DNA of 64,000 nt from Hordeum vulgare subsp. vulgare (GCF_904849725.1 NC_058524.1:353521823-353585822); one strand, 5' to 3'; counted from the stretch's first letter, positions 42,305-53,999 are shown. Notes: generated by a model not told the origin, from the sequence alone. Translations and numbers: made by a program.

Positions 42305-44952
42305 AGGAACCCTGATGATGGGCCACGACAAGGGCGCCGCCGCCTCCCCCTCCGCCTCCGCCGCGCTCCCCTCCTTCGGCTGCGAGGTTCACCCCGAGGT
42401 TCGCCCCCTCCCTCCCCCGCATTTTTGAACATAGATTGAACATAGATGGTGGTCTTGTTCATGTGTTAGCTGATCTAGAACTTCCAGCATCCACTGCCGA
42501 GAGAAATATCAGGTGCCAGAACAAGGACAACCAACCAATTTAGCGTAGCACGGCTGGTAATCAGGCTTGGTGGAGTAAAAGGATTCCAGCTAAGACCATT
42601 AAGGGTTGCTGGTGATGTCTTTCACATCACCCCCCATGGGTAAATGGACATGCAATCTGTCTTGAACCAGTTTATAATCAGCGAAGACTCGCTTGTAAAT
42701 TTTGCCACTGTCATCTACGATAGCTTGAACTAGATGGTCAATCTCCTTTGCAATCTTAAGATCAAGCAGATCAGAGCAACAGGGCTTCCCTAGCATTCCA
42801 TCAGCGAATTCAGTAATTCCCCTTCTGTAGGCCACGTTAGGCTTGTTGTGGATGTGCAAGACAGTCTTTTTTCCTTGAGATCTCATTCACTTGTGATGAT
42901 AGAGCAAAACATACAACACTCCAATACATGACACATTGGTACTTGCACATCTTTCCCATTGCAGGACTTAGGAGCACCAAACTTCCATCCAAACTAATGG
43001 TATTCCTACCATGCATGACCTGAAAAGGTACATCAATTTGCTTGCCACTAGCGCCTTTCTCAATATAAAATGAACTGTATTTTTTTACCTGTCAAGGTGA
43101 ACACCATAAAGTGCACTACATGTATGTAACTGCAAACCCACGATCGAATTTTCTATTCTCACTTTATCGGTCCTTCAGAATGTGCATCCTGCACAGTTTA
43201 GCTTCATCATGTCCAGATGATTATTAGCATAAAGCCTCTGTTCTGGCCACTTTGCAAAGGAATTAACTTTACAGTCATGACCAAAGTGCAGGGCATGTGA
43301 TCCCATAGTTTAAGAGATGCTGGTGACAGAATCTCACGTGTCAAGTGAAGGATTCAAATAGCAAAAACACACCAAACATCAGTTTAAAACAGCATAACTA
43401 GAACCTATTTGAAATAACATGATTATATTTGGTGTGCTTTAGTGTTTTTGAACTGCTGATTCTAGTTATGCTGTTTTGTTGCCTTAAGATGAACCTTGCT
43501 AATGGCTTCTTGGGTCACGACCATCTATAGTTGCTGAGTCGATTGTTTCAACCTTGCTAATGGCTTTTACTTTTTGATACATCCCTTGCACCAAAAGAGT
43601 TCTCTTCATGTTTGGTAGCTTTGCTTGTTTTGCCGGAATGTTGATTCATTTCCGTTCTAGCAAATTTCAGGCCCTCCATATGTCCACTTTTTAGTAAATT
43701 TCATGCCCAAATTTTCTCTGTTTTAGGAATTGTCGTTTGACGACGAATACGTTATGTGCGAATACTGCCAAGAGAAGCGCGGCCTTTGCGACACGCCTTT
43801 CCTAGTTGATGATAGGCGCTTCAGCATCATGCTGGATGGGGACTTCGAAGTGGATACATTAAGTCACAACGACAAGTCTTTTTTCGTAATCAAGCATGAC
43901 TTCTTTTGCTTCAACTTATAATTTTTATTTTTTACTATTCTACTAGTGTATCCCCTGCCATGCAAGACATTATCTGTTGGATAAGATTGGTTACAGTAGT
44001 GAAGAAAATACGGAGGTAAAGATAGTTCACTTGAGGACCGAGTATGGTTATACTTTTGACGTAAAATTGTACAATGCGGACACCTAGTACTATTTTGAAT
44101 GCAAAACTTGGGTAGCACTATGGAAGGCTTATGCATTTGAGCCTAATATACTTATCACCTTTGATATTCGTCCGGAAGATGAAATTGAAGGTAATATCGA
44201 CATCTGGGTCGATGTGCACAGGCCTCCAGTTCTACCATTATGAGAGTTTCTCAACCACATTTATTAAGTAATTTATATTGTTTATTTAAAAATAGTTGAC
44301 AACTTATTACCAGTGACAGCTTATTTTCATTCTTCAAAAAATGTATGGAAAATGGTAGACAGAACCTATTACTATAATGATGAAGAAGAATTAACATGTC
44401 AGGAGATACATCATCTTGTCCATTTAATCATTGATCTTGAGAAGTACAATACCAATCAGCAAACTTCCCCACATTGTGGTCAATATGTGCCACTAGTGCA
44501 CGTGGTGAACTACGGTAACATGCATGGAGATTGCATGGTAAGCTTTTTTTAAATTACGACATCCATGCATCTTTTGCATAAATTCTTGTAAAACTAAACT
44601 ACATTGCTAGCTACAAAGCTAATACTATGTTTTTCAACAGAAAATCCAGGAAGATTGTGTGCCTCATCTGATGTTACCAAAAGTTAGCGTTCATGTTATG
44701 ATGATACGACCAGCGCGGCCAGGTCAGCCTAGGTATCTGATGTACACCTGTCCATACCGGATTTCTAAAACCGATGAAGTCATGACAATCAAAGATTGGA
44801 AAAAATGTATGGTCTATCCTAGAGAGCTACTTGGAAGCAACATTGTGCGTAGGCCAAGAATTGGAGACAAGATGATCTCCATTCTCCATAATGGAGAGTC
44901 AGGGCCTATCTTGTTTTTCGATATTCTACCTAAGCAGAGGAGTAGGTCCTAG
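42305..44952 (+). pseudogene. Multi-exon gene for a B3-like (two-domain) protein inside CACTA element I
   Basis: Possible exon 1 at 42305-42398 (GC-rich, MGHDKGAAASPSASAALPSF). Clearer exons: 43727-43885 after TTTTAG (LSFDDEYVMCEYCQEKRGL), 43947-44243 (CIPCHARHYLLDKIGYSS.. through TFDVKLYNADT, a TAG stop, then YYFECKTWVALWKAYAF), about 44330-44537 ending at GTAAGC (VWKMVDRTYYYNDEEELTCQ) and 44641-44952 after CAACAG (IQEDCVPHLMLPKVSVHVM.. to RRPRIGDKMISILHNGESGP). Exons 2-3 fit a B3 DNA-binding fold (PCH start, GW..F..A..L motif), and the last exon looks like a second B3-like unit. Similar two-domain proteins are predicted widely in Triticeae, probably from CACTA copies. The in-frame TAG at 44086-44088 suggests decay. 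Confidence 0.6.
42599..42886 (-). CDS. Unidentified antisense ORF in the intron of the CACTA gene
   Basis: 95 codons, starting MRSQGKKTVLHIHNKPNVAY and ending GGDVKDITSNP, balanced composition with FADGMLGKPCCSDLL and QAIVDDSGKIYKRVFADYKL. It looks like part of a real protein rather than chance. Upstream on the same strand (43290-42900) further protein-like stretches (FYIEKGASGKQIDVPFQVMH; GHDCKVNSFAKWPEQRLYAN) occur, one ended by a splice donor-like ACAGGTAAAAA at 43091-43081. I do not recognise the protein. A captured host-gene fragment is plausible. Confidence 0.4.
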   Translation of the reverse strand: MRSQGKKTVLHIHNKPNVAYRRGITEFADGMLGKPCCSDLLDLKIAKEIDHLVQAIVDDSGKIYKRVFADYKLVQDRLHVHLPMGGDVKDITSNP

Positions 44953-44954
44953 GT

Positions 44955-45235
44955 TCAATGTGTTATTACGTGCTACAATGTGATGATGTGCTACAATGTG
45001 ATGATGTGATGATGTGCTACAATGTATTAAATAGTATTGGTGGTAATGACTATGATTATTACTAGCTATTTCCGAGATGATGTGATGATGTGCTACAATG
45101 GGTTAGAGTTGACGATGATGATGATGATGTGCTACAATGTATTTTGTAACCTGTGCACCATCTAAAAGTGCACATGTTACGATGATGATGATGATGATGA
45201 CGACGATGATGATGATGTGCTACAATGTGGTAAAA
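44955..45235. repeat. GATGAT/TGCTACAATGTGATGATG tandem-like repeats
   Basis: Repeated 'tgctacaatgtgatgatg' units at 44971-45030 and 45088-45143, and GAT/GACGAT trinucleotide runs at 45110-45130 and 45180-45220, just inside the right end of the CACTA element. Confidence 0.8.
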
Positions 45236-45246
45236 AATCGTAATAT

Positions 45247-45470
45247 TCATAGTAGTGGCGCACCATCTACAAGTGCGCCATTAGTAAACCCACAACAGTG
45301 GCGCACTTCTGGGCCTACTAATGGCGCATCCGGTGGTGCGCCACTGTTATGTATATTAATAGTGGCGCACCAGGGGTACACCATTACTATTTATTACTAG
45401 TGGTGTGATAATAGTGGCACACCTATAGTGCGCCATTAATAGGTAAAATAGGTGCGCCACTAATAGCCTT
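45247..45470. repeat. Right subterminal repeats of CACTA element I
   Basis: Units GTGGCGCACCATCTACAAGT..GCGCCATTAGT (45254), GTGGCGCACTTCTGG (45298), ATGGCGCATCCGGTGGTGCGCCACTG (45323), GTGGCGCACCAGG (45362) and GGTGCGCCACTAATAG (45451), mirroring the left array. Confidence 0.85.
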
Positions 45471-45486
45471 TTTTCTAGTAGTGAAG

Positions 45487-46020
45487 CGTTTGTGTGTCAC
45501 CTTGATATTGAAGAATATGCTTCACACCCTTATGGTGTGATTCCTTTGATGTTGGATGCTTGGAAATGGGCACACATGCCAACACTAAGCACAATATGTG
45601 GCCTAGATGTACATACTTACAATAAAGAGCCAATCATGGAGCGATATACCTTCTGATTGAAATCTTTACCTTTTTCGTCGGTGCAGAGGTGGTCGTTTTT
45701 AGGCATAGGAATCTTGGCACCTTTGCAATTTTGCATGAAAAATTTCTTTAGCACATCCTTGATGTATTTATCTTGAGAGATGAAGATTCCATTCCTCACT
45801 CATCATGTAGCCGAATTCGTCACTATAACGTTTGTCAATAAATCCGAAGATAATATCATCCAAATATATTTCACACATGAATAATTACTCACTATAATAT
45901 TTTGTGAAAAGAGTTGGGTCAAGTGAATAAGTTTTGAAGACTTTCTTCCTAAGGTATTCCTTCAGAATGTCATACAATGCCCGAGGGGCCTACGTGAGGC
46001 CACAATAATGCAGGACGCTA
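45487..46020 (-). pseudogene. Copia pol fragment G, RT part
   Basis: Minus strand 45799-45617 reads RNGIFISQDKYIKDVLKKFF and ends KVYRSMIGSLL, the end of the copia RT and start of the connection region (RSMIGSLLYL type). Upstream, residues like VKYIWMILSSDLL near 45870 correspond to the YVDDIIFGS catalytic region with substitutions that destroy the DD pair. Downstream (45600-45490) CTSRPHIVLSVGMCAHFQAS fits the next copia segment. Sequence style fits the SIRE/Maximus lineage. Truncated on both sides. Confidence 0.75.
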
Positions 46021-46390
46021 CTAACGCGACACTACTTTAAGATCCATCGCCAATAACGTGAACTGTGTATGATGGCGGACCCATCAAATATGATTTAGAA
46101 AAGACTTACGTGTGTGATTTCTGGCATGATGTTCGTCCATACGAATTGTTTCCGATTAGCTAAAATAACACAAATGATTATAGAGATCGAGATTTCTACG
46201 ATAGAGGGGACATGGTTGACTACCATCAACTATGTGCAATGATACAACAGAACACAAATCATTCTGCATAACAAGATATGTGCAATATACAAGAAAGAGG
46301 TGAATAATCATAATCATGTGCGAACACGATAAATAGCACAAATGATTGGTGCTAATAACATGTCTGTGTTGCGGGAAAAATCCTGTTGGT
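46021..46390. other. Unassigned sequence between G and A2
   Basis: No repeat end or coding motif recognised. It could be more of fragment G or the pre-insertion target of A2. Confidence 0.4.
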
Positions 46391-49300
46391 ATGCAGTCAC
46401 ACCCTATGGTTATACCTCCTTTACCACATTTGCTTATGAAAATTTGGAACCAATTAAAACTTTTGTGTGGATGTGATGGTTGACTTGGTTGTTCTTACTT
46501 ATGTGATGGGTTGTGTTTTTTGTCCCCAACCTTATTCTTCTCTCTAAAAACTCCTTTCTTTGACCCCAAACGCTTGCCCTATGAGCATGCCATGTGTATT
46601 GGATTTAATATTAATTCAACAAAAAGGCATTTATTTATTTTAAGGTTTCAAAAACCTCCGATTTAGGATTTGTACTACAAGTCCCTAACATAGGAGGGAG
46701 GTTTGGCCCCAAAGGTTTTAGTTGGATTCTTTTATTCAAAAGACTCCCCAAAACCACAAAAAATATTATTTGAAAGTTATTTTCCTATTTTAGTTAAACA
46801 CCTTTTTTGAGGCCAGAAATGGTATTTCATAGGGACAAAATATTTTCCTGCTTCATAAAAAATTGAGAAAATTTAGAGAAACTCACTGGACATATATTTT
46901 CCATACATAAGAGTTTCAACACCTGGTCATGTTCAAAATATTGGACAAAAACCCTAAAAACCCTTTCTTCCTATTTCAAGCTTTTGAAATATTTCCAAGG
47001 AAAATATTCTAAATAAACACGAGGAAAATTCTAGCAAGTCACACATGATAAGTGTGGTGATCCTGCAAAGTTTCATCTCAATCCAAGTTGGTTTGATCCA
47101 CCAATTAACCCCAAATCGTTCCCATCTAGAACCAAATTTGAGCAACTCTACACTACCAAGTTTACCCAATTGCTCTCAAACTTTACATGAGTCATCCATC
47201 CCCCAAATAAGGATGCCACACTGATTTGTGCATTTCTGGGAGTTGATTTTCTCACCTTGGTCCACAAAAACTGACTCTGCCCATTTCTAGGGTTTTTCAT
47301 GTCTACATTGTCAACCTTTCTAAAATGAGCTCACACTTGGTGAATCATACTGATTTTGCCCAGCATTTAACCCTGTTAAGTCTCACTACAATTAGTGAGG
47401 TTTATCTTGCTAAAACCATCATCAAACACCTTCTCGTGGTTTGGTAAAACAACCACTTTCACCCCTTCCACCCTCTTCCTTCACACCAAAACTTTGTCAC
47501 AAGTCCACGATATAGCCACTCATCTGCAGCAGAGAGCTCCATCTCTAGTTCAACAAGAGGAAGACAAAAATTCCAGTCTCTTTTCTAGTTCACCGCTGGC
47601 AGAGATTTCTCTCCCTCTACCTTTGACCACTACCTCTTTCCCCGACTCTAAAGCATCCAAGGAGCATCCACAAAGCTCCCAGACGCTAGTAGACACGGTG
47701 GGGTGCTCCAGAGCACGCCAGCATGGCATTGCATGCCAAAACTGCGCTTTGGACGCGCTATAATGCACGCTCGCTCTATGGGAGGCTAGCCCGGCCAGTC
47801 CTCACCCCCTAATGTTGTCTAGCTTTGACCCCCTCGGCGACAGGTGCGTTCACCGTATCGGGCCCTCCTATCTCCCCTTCTCCCCACTATCGACGCGTGC
47901 CCTCGTCTGCCCGAAGAGGTTAGGTGGTGCTCTCCACCGCGACACGCTAGGAGCCAGCCCACACTCACCCTCATTCCTTTTCCAGTCCCAAACCACGTCC
48001 ACGAAGACCGTAGACGCATCACCTTGCCTCCCTCATCCCCTGGCCATCGCAATGGCCTCGCCTGTGCACCACCTTTTTGTGGACCGTGCCGCACCTATAA
48101 AAGGCCTCCCCTAGCCTCCCTCTTCCCCTCTTTGACCTCCTACTGCCCCCAATCGAGCTCCTAGCTCACGCCCCTCTCCAGAAGCCCCCAAGCCAGATAT
48201 CGAACTCCAAATCCGCCGCATCAGGATTTCGGTGATCCTCGAGTACGGTGCCACTCCGACCCTCTTTTCCCCTTCATTGTGTTCGTAGCAGCCTCCTGCT
48301 ACTGTTCTCGTTCTTCCCCATCCATTTCTTTGCATGTTTCGGCTTCGGCGAGCACCCTCCCGAATAACCATTGCCTCGGGACATCTCCGCTGGCGATTCC
48401 CCGCGTCCCAGCTCCTCCCTCCACCACCCATCGAATGGTGGGTCACAGTGGTTCCATTTCCAGCTTCACCTCGCCTTGTCATGGACCCTAGGACGGTCGG
48501 TGAGCGTCGCCCCCTCTCTGGTGCGAGGTTGAAGATGGACCCGACAAGTGGGACCCAGCCGTTAGACTCCCGTCTCTCCTCCTCGCCCCTCTCTCTCTAG
48601 CCCCTGGCCCACGCCCGTCAGGTTTGAACATGGCGTGGCGCGCCTGCCCGTTGCGCCTGGGCTGGTTAGCCTTAGACCGGCCTAGTTGCTCGATGCCCAT
48701 GGCCCAATAGCCACATCCCCTTTTCATTTTTTAAATTTTTTATTGCCAAAATCCCATAGGATAAAATACTTGTCCAAATCCAAATATTTTTCCACCTAAA
48801 ATCTTGTTTTATTAAGTAGTACTTTAGAGCGCCTCTTGTGTAATTTTTACTGTAGGTTAAATGCAATGATTTATTTCAAACCATGTATAGGGTAATTTAA
48901 CACTCTCTTAAAAATAGTTTCTGCAATTTATACAGCCTAAGAATAAAATCCAATATTTTTTATAGAACCTATACTCAGCTTAGTATTTTACAAAAGAGAT
49001 GTGACATATTTCGAAGTGAAATACTTTTCCTGTTTTTTGTTGGGTGCTTAATTTTTGCCCATTTATATTGCAACGATAGATTGCTTTCCTAACGAAGTGT
49101 TTGGACCAGAATTCCTCGAAGACCTCGGAGACCGATTTGGGCAAGGCAAGCAACCCCTTGACCATGTCTGAGAAAATACATCCATGCATGTCATATGAAG
49201 CATTTTTCTCTGATGCATAACACTTGGTTGAATCGGCAACCACGTTAGTGGGGTGTTTCTGATAGTCTCTTTTGACACTTGCACTTGGGCATAACATACT

Positions 49301-50662
49301 ATCTATGAGGATTGTATGGGTGGGTGTAGTTAGGTTGCTAGTAGTTGCTACACAAATGGGATGGGATTATGCATGGTCCCGATGAAGGGAAGTGATTTCA
49401 AATGCTTTATGAAAACCCCGTTGGGTGCCACTAATGCCCGAGGGTGATGTGTTCAATTAGGTAGCCAGTTGATGAGGGAGTGGTATACCAAGGCCATATG
49501 TGTGAGTGGTTTCTAAAACAGGATTAGATTTAAGATTTGCCGACCGTCCCAACCTCACATGTATGACCATAATACCCCTTATGGGATGTTTGTACATACA
49601 TGGAGAGAGCCCGCATGGTAGGTGTTAGTAGAGAGCCCGCATTACTACTGGCGGGAGTGATGTGGTCACTCTCGAGACAAGGTCATTCTATGAAAAAGGG
49701 CGACCATGGGATGTTTGTACAGACACTGGGCACACCATTGTACCCTTCATGAATGGTACTTGTGATGTAGATCACGTGGGCTATGTGCGAACGAGTGGAC
49801 TCTTTGCTAATATCATCATGGGAAAGGTGATGTTCGGGTACTTACCTCGGGTATGATAAATACCGCGAGTCGTGTGTTGGCACAGAAGTTTCCTAAGTCT
49901 TGTGGGTAAAGTGTGCAACCTATGCAGAGCGTAAAACTATTCAAATAGTCGTGGCCACGGTCAATGACAATTGGGTGGTGCTGCTTAAACTATCTCCAGG
50001 AGTTTTAATACAAACCAAGTGTGGGTGTGTGTATAGTGATAGTATGATTGATCGGTGAAGTCGGACGACTTGGCATGCTGGGTCAACATGGATGTTCGAC
50101 TCTCTATTGATATTGATATCTGTAACCTGTTTACTCGGTTAATGCTATGGATTACGATGCATGTTGCTCGAAAAATTGATCAAGTAATTGCACTAGGGAA
50201 AAATCTGCTTTCTGCAAAGAAATAACATAATAGTGTTATGTCATACTTCATTATTGCCTTGTTCCACAGCAAGGGTTCCTTGTGAGTACATGTAAAGTAC
50301 ACATTGGCTTGCCACCGGTTATAAATGGCCATGGATGGAAGAATCAGAGTTTGGAGAATAGTTCGCGGGGACGAACATGCGATCTAAGACTCTTTCTAGT
50401 CACAATGCTTGTAGGTTAACGCAGCTGACATGGGTTCATGCTTTAAATCCAGTTATCCGCTATCAGCATGTGTTTGGTGTGTCAGCCTTCGAGGCCCTAT
50501 CTATGTAATGTCTTGGCCTTAATGGCCATTATTTGTACCAGACGTTGTGTATCGATGTAAGACTCTTGCTATTCAGTTTCTGTGCGTTCAGTGAGCACTG
50601 ATATCTGGGATCACTCTACATGTGCATTCGGTGATCATGACTTCCAAGTCGGGGTCCCTATA
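46391..50662 (+). repeat. 5' LTR of A2
   Basis: Colinear with the A1 LTR, with a GC-rich centre (47760-48660) containing TATAAAA at 48096-48102 (GCACCTATAAAAGGCC), the probable promoter. Ends ...GGTCCCTATA (CACA in A1). ORFs inside it are not conserved between the two copies. Confidence 0.75.
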
Positions 50663-50666
50663 GAGC

Positions 50667-50678
50667 TTGTATCAGAGC
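50667..50678 (+). promoter_or_regulatory. Primer-binding site of A2 (initiator Met tRNA)
   Basis: TTGTATCAGAGC, 11 of 12 matches to TGGTATCAGAGC, four bases after the LTR end. Confidence 0.85.
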
Positions 50679-50839
50679 GAGGTTGACTGTAGGACGCCTT
50701 AGTTAGCATGGACGTCAGATAGGACGAAACCCCTCTCAAAAACTACACCTAGCCATTACACTTAGGAGGTTCTGCATGTCTCACATCTTCTAGTCTATTT
50801 TTCAAACCCTTTACTAACACCTCTCCTTAAACCTTGTAC

Positions 50840-51600
50840 ATGGTCGTCGTACCCGAAAGAGTCCTAGAGTCCGGCTTTCCGCTACTGCTTGCGGACAGCA
50901 TGGAGAAGTGTCAGTTCCGCCGATCACCCGTTTTCCTCTACCACGAGCACTGGGTCAATGCCACCACGAAGGAGTACCACGTTGCTATGGTCGTGAAGGC
51001 AAATGACTCCCTAACTAGTTGGTTTCTTGAAGGGCCGCAGGTGGGGTCTCTGTTGTTAGTAGTTGAGACGGCGGTGTGGAAGGCACTCATCCACCTTCGG
51101 AACATCCTTCCAGAGCTGTCCAACAAAGCGATTACTCGACACTTGCCTTTTGTGAAGGATTAGGTTGGCGGGAGTTCGACGTTGAATGCATCCCGAGAAG
51201 AAGGACCACAGTTGAGATTATAGACCTACTTCAACCTCTCCCTCGACAATCTGGCTCACAACCTGATCATGGAATCAGTTAAGCTCCACCAAGAACTTCA
51301 CCACAGCCGTGAGCTACTCCGTTAAGCTAACACGAAGAGAGGTAAGATCAAGAAGGATGGAGCTCCCGAGGGGAAACCCGTTGTCACATACAGAGGAGGA
51401 AGACCTCCACCTAGGTACACACCCACATGGAGTGATCGCATGAGTGCCAAGGAGTATCAAAGCTCTTCACCGCTCCACTGGCGTAGCGTCGTCGGGATGG
51501 ACCTCCTTGTTCCCTAACTCCCTCGACATGAGACGATGCTCGTGCAACTGATGAGTAGGAGGAAGACCCAGAGGAGCGTGAGTACGAGACCGAACACTAA
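50840..51600 (+). pseudogene. orf0-type gene of A2, broken
   Basis: Starts MVVVPERVLESGFPLLLADS and follows the A1 protein (FLYHEHWVNA and KEYHVAMVVKANDS conserved) to a TAG at 51161-51163. Recognisable sequence continues in other frames to about 51600, e.g. an acidic DPEER-like tail. One stop and several frameshifts make it a pseudogene, in contrast to the intact A1 copy. Confidence 0.8.
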
Positions 51601-51916
51601 ACTACTTGAGTTCGAGAACCCCTAGGGTGGACAAGCTATGAACTCGTCATGCGAAGTCGAGTCCGTGTAATGGTTCAAATGAAATCATGTGTCCTTATTG
51701 TTTGCTTTTCTGTTTTTGTCTCGATTCAAGTCGCCTTTTGCCTTAGGTAGCATGTAAGCGGCTACATCGCTTATCTTATTTTATGGTTAGGTGCTGGATC
51801 TTTTGACCCTTTTGCTTGACACACATGCGCTGTACCAACCCCGCTTTTAGGCGTGTTTCCCTCTTGTGTTGTTCATTTTGTCTATTGTAGTTGTTAACTT
51901 GGCTGTTCCAAATAGG

Positions 51917-53120
51917 ATGGTGACTCCTACTCACAGCAGTACTTTTGGCAACCCCAGCACCGGCGATTCTAGCTAGCAGCCACAAGCCGGTGGGTCTACT
52001 CAAGCTAGAGCTCACCAGGAGCAGCCACAAGACGACATTTCCCTGCACCACCTCCTCCGGAGAACTTGACGATCGCTCAGTTTCTCCAACTCTCCGGGAG
52101 GAATGCAAAACCAACAGCACCGCTATCCAGCAGATGGCTCAGGTCCTTGTGAAAACCCGCAGCAGGGTTGGAAAGGCAATGGTCGCTCCACACTTTCAGA
52201 ATTCATGAGGTCTTCGCCCTCGACCTTCATCGAGACAGCTGAACCTTTGGATGTCGATGAATGGATCCGCACCATCCAGGACCTCCTTGCACTGGTCAAC
52301 TGCAATGAGGACCGTGAGAAGGTTCTTTATGTCTCTCACTACCTCGGAGCTATTGCTAGAGCTTGGTGGGACAGATTCAAGATCTTGCAAGGCTAGCGTG
52401 TTATCACTTGGAATGATTTTAAGAAAGGATTCCGTAATGCCCATATCCCCTCTGGGATTATGGCTATAAGGTAGCGGGAGTTTCGAGCCCTGAAGCAAGG
52501 AAGTGGCTTAGTCAAGGAGTACCTATAGAAGTTCAACATCTTATTGAGGTACACACTTGATGATGTCAGCACTGAGGCAGCCAAGATAGAATGTTTGATG
52601 GAAGGGCTTTAGTAATCACTGCAGTATCAACATGTTGTTTGTGACTGCCAAACCTTCTTTGATCTACTGAACAAGGCCCTCATGCTTGAAGATAAGCGTC
52701 GTTCTATGTAAGACACATGGAAGCGCAAGCTGAGGAACATTTGTGGTTCAACAACCAGAAGACTCGCCCTTGGCAATCAGCCTCGACGAAGCCAAACTAT
52801 CAGCTTCAGCACCCCAAGATTCCTGCGCCCCGTTCGAGCTACCAGCCTCACTTGTATGCCAACCATAGGCCAACATACAACCCTGCCAACAAAAACAATG
52901 GCGGCAAGACAAACAACTTTGGGAAAGTCACTTGCTTTGGGTGTGGACAACCTAGACACATATCGAGGTAGCACCCCAGCAAAAAGCCAGATGCATCGCG
53001 CCCCAATGCGCAAAACCAGGGACCAGTCCGTGGAGCGCCACCCAGGAACCAAGCTCCTTGCAACCCGTCCAACAATGGCAAGGGTCGTGTGAATCACGTC
53101 TCCGCACTGGAACCCTAGGA
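51917..53120 (+). pseudogene. gag: gag of A2
   Basis: ATG at 51917 (MVTPTHSSTFGNPSTGDSS) then a TAG. The capsid core is visible at about 52196-52720: SPSTFIETAEPLDVDEWIRT, CNEDREKVLYVSHYLGAIAR, AWWDRFKILQG, ITWNDFKKGF, VKEYL.KFNILLRYT. This is the classical plant chromovirus capsid pattern (DVDEWIR, AWW.RF, W..F...F). Zinc knuckle CFGCGQPRHISR at about 52932-52967 has a stop in place of the last Cys. At least five stops or frameshifts. Confidence 0.8.
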
Positions 53121-53136
53121 GGCCTCAGATGTCATA

Positions 53137-53999
53137 TTGGGTATGTTCCTTCTCAACTCAACTCCAACAACACTTCTGTTTGGTTGTGTTGCTTCGCATT
53201 GTTTTGTGACCCAAAAGTTTGCGCTTGAGAGTGGCTTGAAGCCTACACTCCTGAATGGTAACACGACGGTTCAAACCTCGGGTGCAGTATTAAGGACTAA
53301 GCTAGGGTGTAGAGGAATTGGAATCAGCATCTACACGGAAGACTTCTTACCAGAGCTCATCGTCCTTAAGTCACAAGGCTTGGACGTGATCCTTGATATG
53401 GATAGGTTAGACAAGCACGAGGGCATGTTGGACTGTGCCAAGAGGGCTATTAGAATAACAAATAGCCAAGGAGTCGAGGTCAAGTACGTTTGCAACTCTG
53501 CCTCTAGCCAAGCCGCACAAGTTAATTGCCTTTCGAGAGTTGAGATGGATCAAGTACCAGTGGTATGTGAGTACCCAGATGTCTTTCCTAATGAACTTCT
53601 CGGAATACCACCTGACCGTGACATTGAGTTCATTATTGAGCTAATGGTCGGAGCCGGACCCATATATAAGAAGCCTTATAGCATGGTATCCGAAGAGCTG
53701 GCTGAGCTGAAGGAGCAACTGGCTGAGCAGCTCAGAAAAGGATTCAAACGTCCTAACTCCTCTCCTTGGGGATCGCTTGTTATATTTGTGACAAAGAAGG
53801 ACGGGAATATCCGGCTCCGTGTTAATTACCGTTCTCCCAATTCAGTCACAATAAATAACAAGTATCCACTCCCAATATTGAAGACCTATTAGATGAGCTG
53901 AATGGTGCCAAGGTGTTCTCCAAGGTCGATCTCAGGTCAGGATATTACAAGTTTAGGATCAGACCTGAGGATATCTCAAAGACGGCCTTCGTGACCAGA
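53137..53999 (+). pseudogene. Protease and N-terminal RT of A2
   Basis: An open stretch of 251 codons (53137-53892). The protease active-site triplet, expected as D-S/T-G before ASH, reads GCV ([13 protein letters not shown], about 53170-53208), so the catalytic Asp is lost. The second protease motif [18 protein letters not shown] is present. The RT start follows: [38 protein letters not shown] and [12 protein letters not shown] then a stop at 53890-53892. In another frame [19 protein letters not shown] and KTAFVTR continue to 53998, where B is inserted. Confidence 0.82.

Larger units (their letters stand above)
41703..45483 (+). mobile_element. Element I: CACTA (En/Spm-type) DNA transposon, non-autonomous
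   Basis: Inverted termini CACTACTACCAAAAAGCC (41703) and GGCTTTTTTCTAGTAGTG in inverse sense at the right end (45466-45483), flanked by the 3-bp TSD AAG (41700-41702 and 45484-45486), in copia fragment G. Length 3781 bp. Subterminal regions are packed with TGGCGCACC-type repeats. The interior has a gene for a B3-like protein and a GC-rich first-exon-like region; no En/Spm transposase sequence is visible. CACTA elements are cut-and-paste transposons moved by a transposase supplied in trans. Confidence 0.93.
46391..53999 (+). mobile_element. Element A2: second copy of the A family, interrupted by B
   Basis: LTR (approx. 46391-50662), PBS, degraded orf0, gag, protease and the start of RT, colinear with A1 where both exist. 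RT stops abruptly after AFVTR at 53998, where the LTR of B begins; the rest of A2 should lie beyond the window, after B. The exact LTR start is uncertain (a TGCAGTCACACCC phrase at 46392 is one candidate). Confidence 0.8.

Noticed and set aside
42060..42443. 127-aa Gly/Arg-rich minus-strand ORF
   Set aside because: Opposite of the GC-rich putative first exon of the CACTA gene; composition alone keeps it open.
41741..45470. Regularly spaced short repeats that could suggest a CRISPR-like array
   Set aside because: Inverted, variable units at the two ends of a CACTA transposon in a plant genome; no spacers of constant length and no cas genes.
48096..48102. TATAAAA with downstream ORFs as a host gene promoter
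   Set aside because: It sits inside the A2 LTR at the place expected for the LTR promoter, and the following ORFs are short and not conserved.
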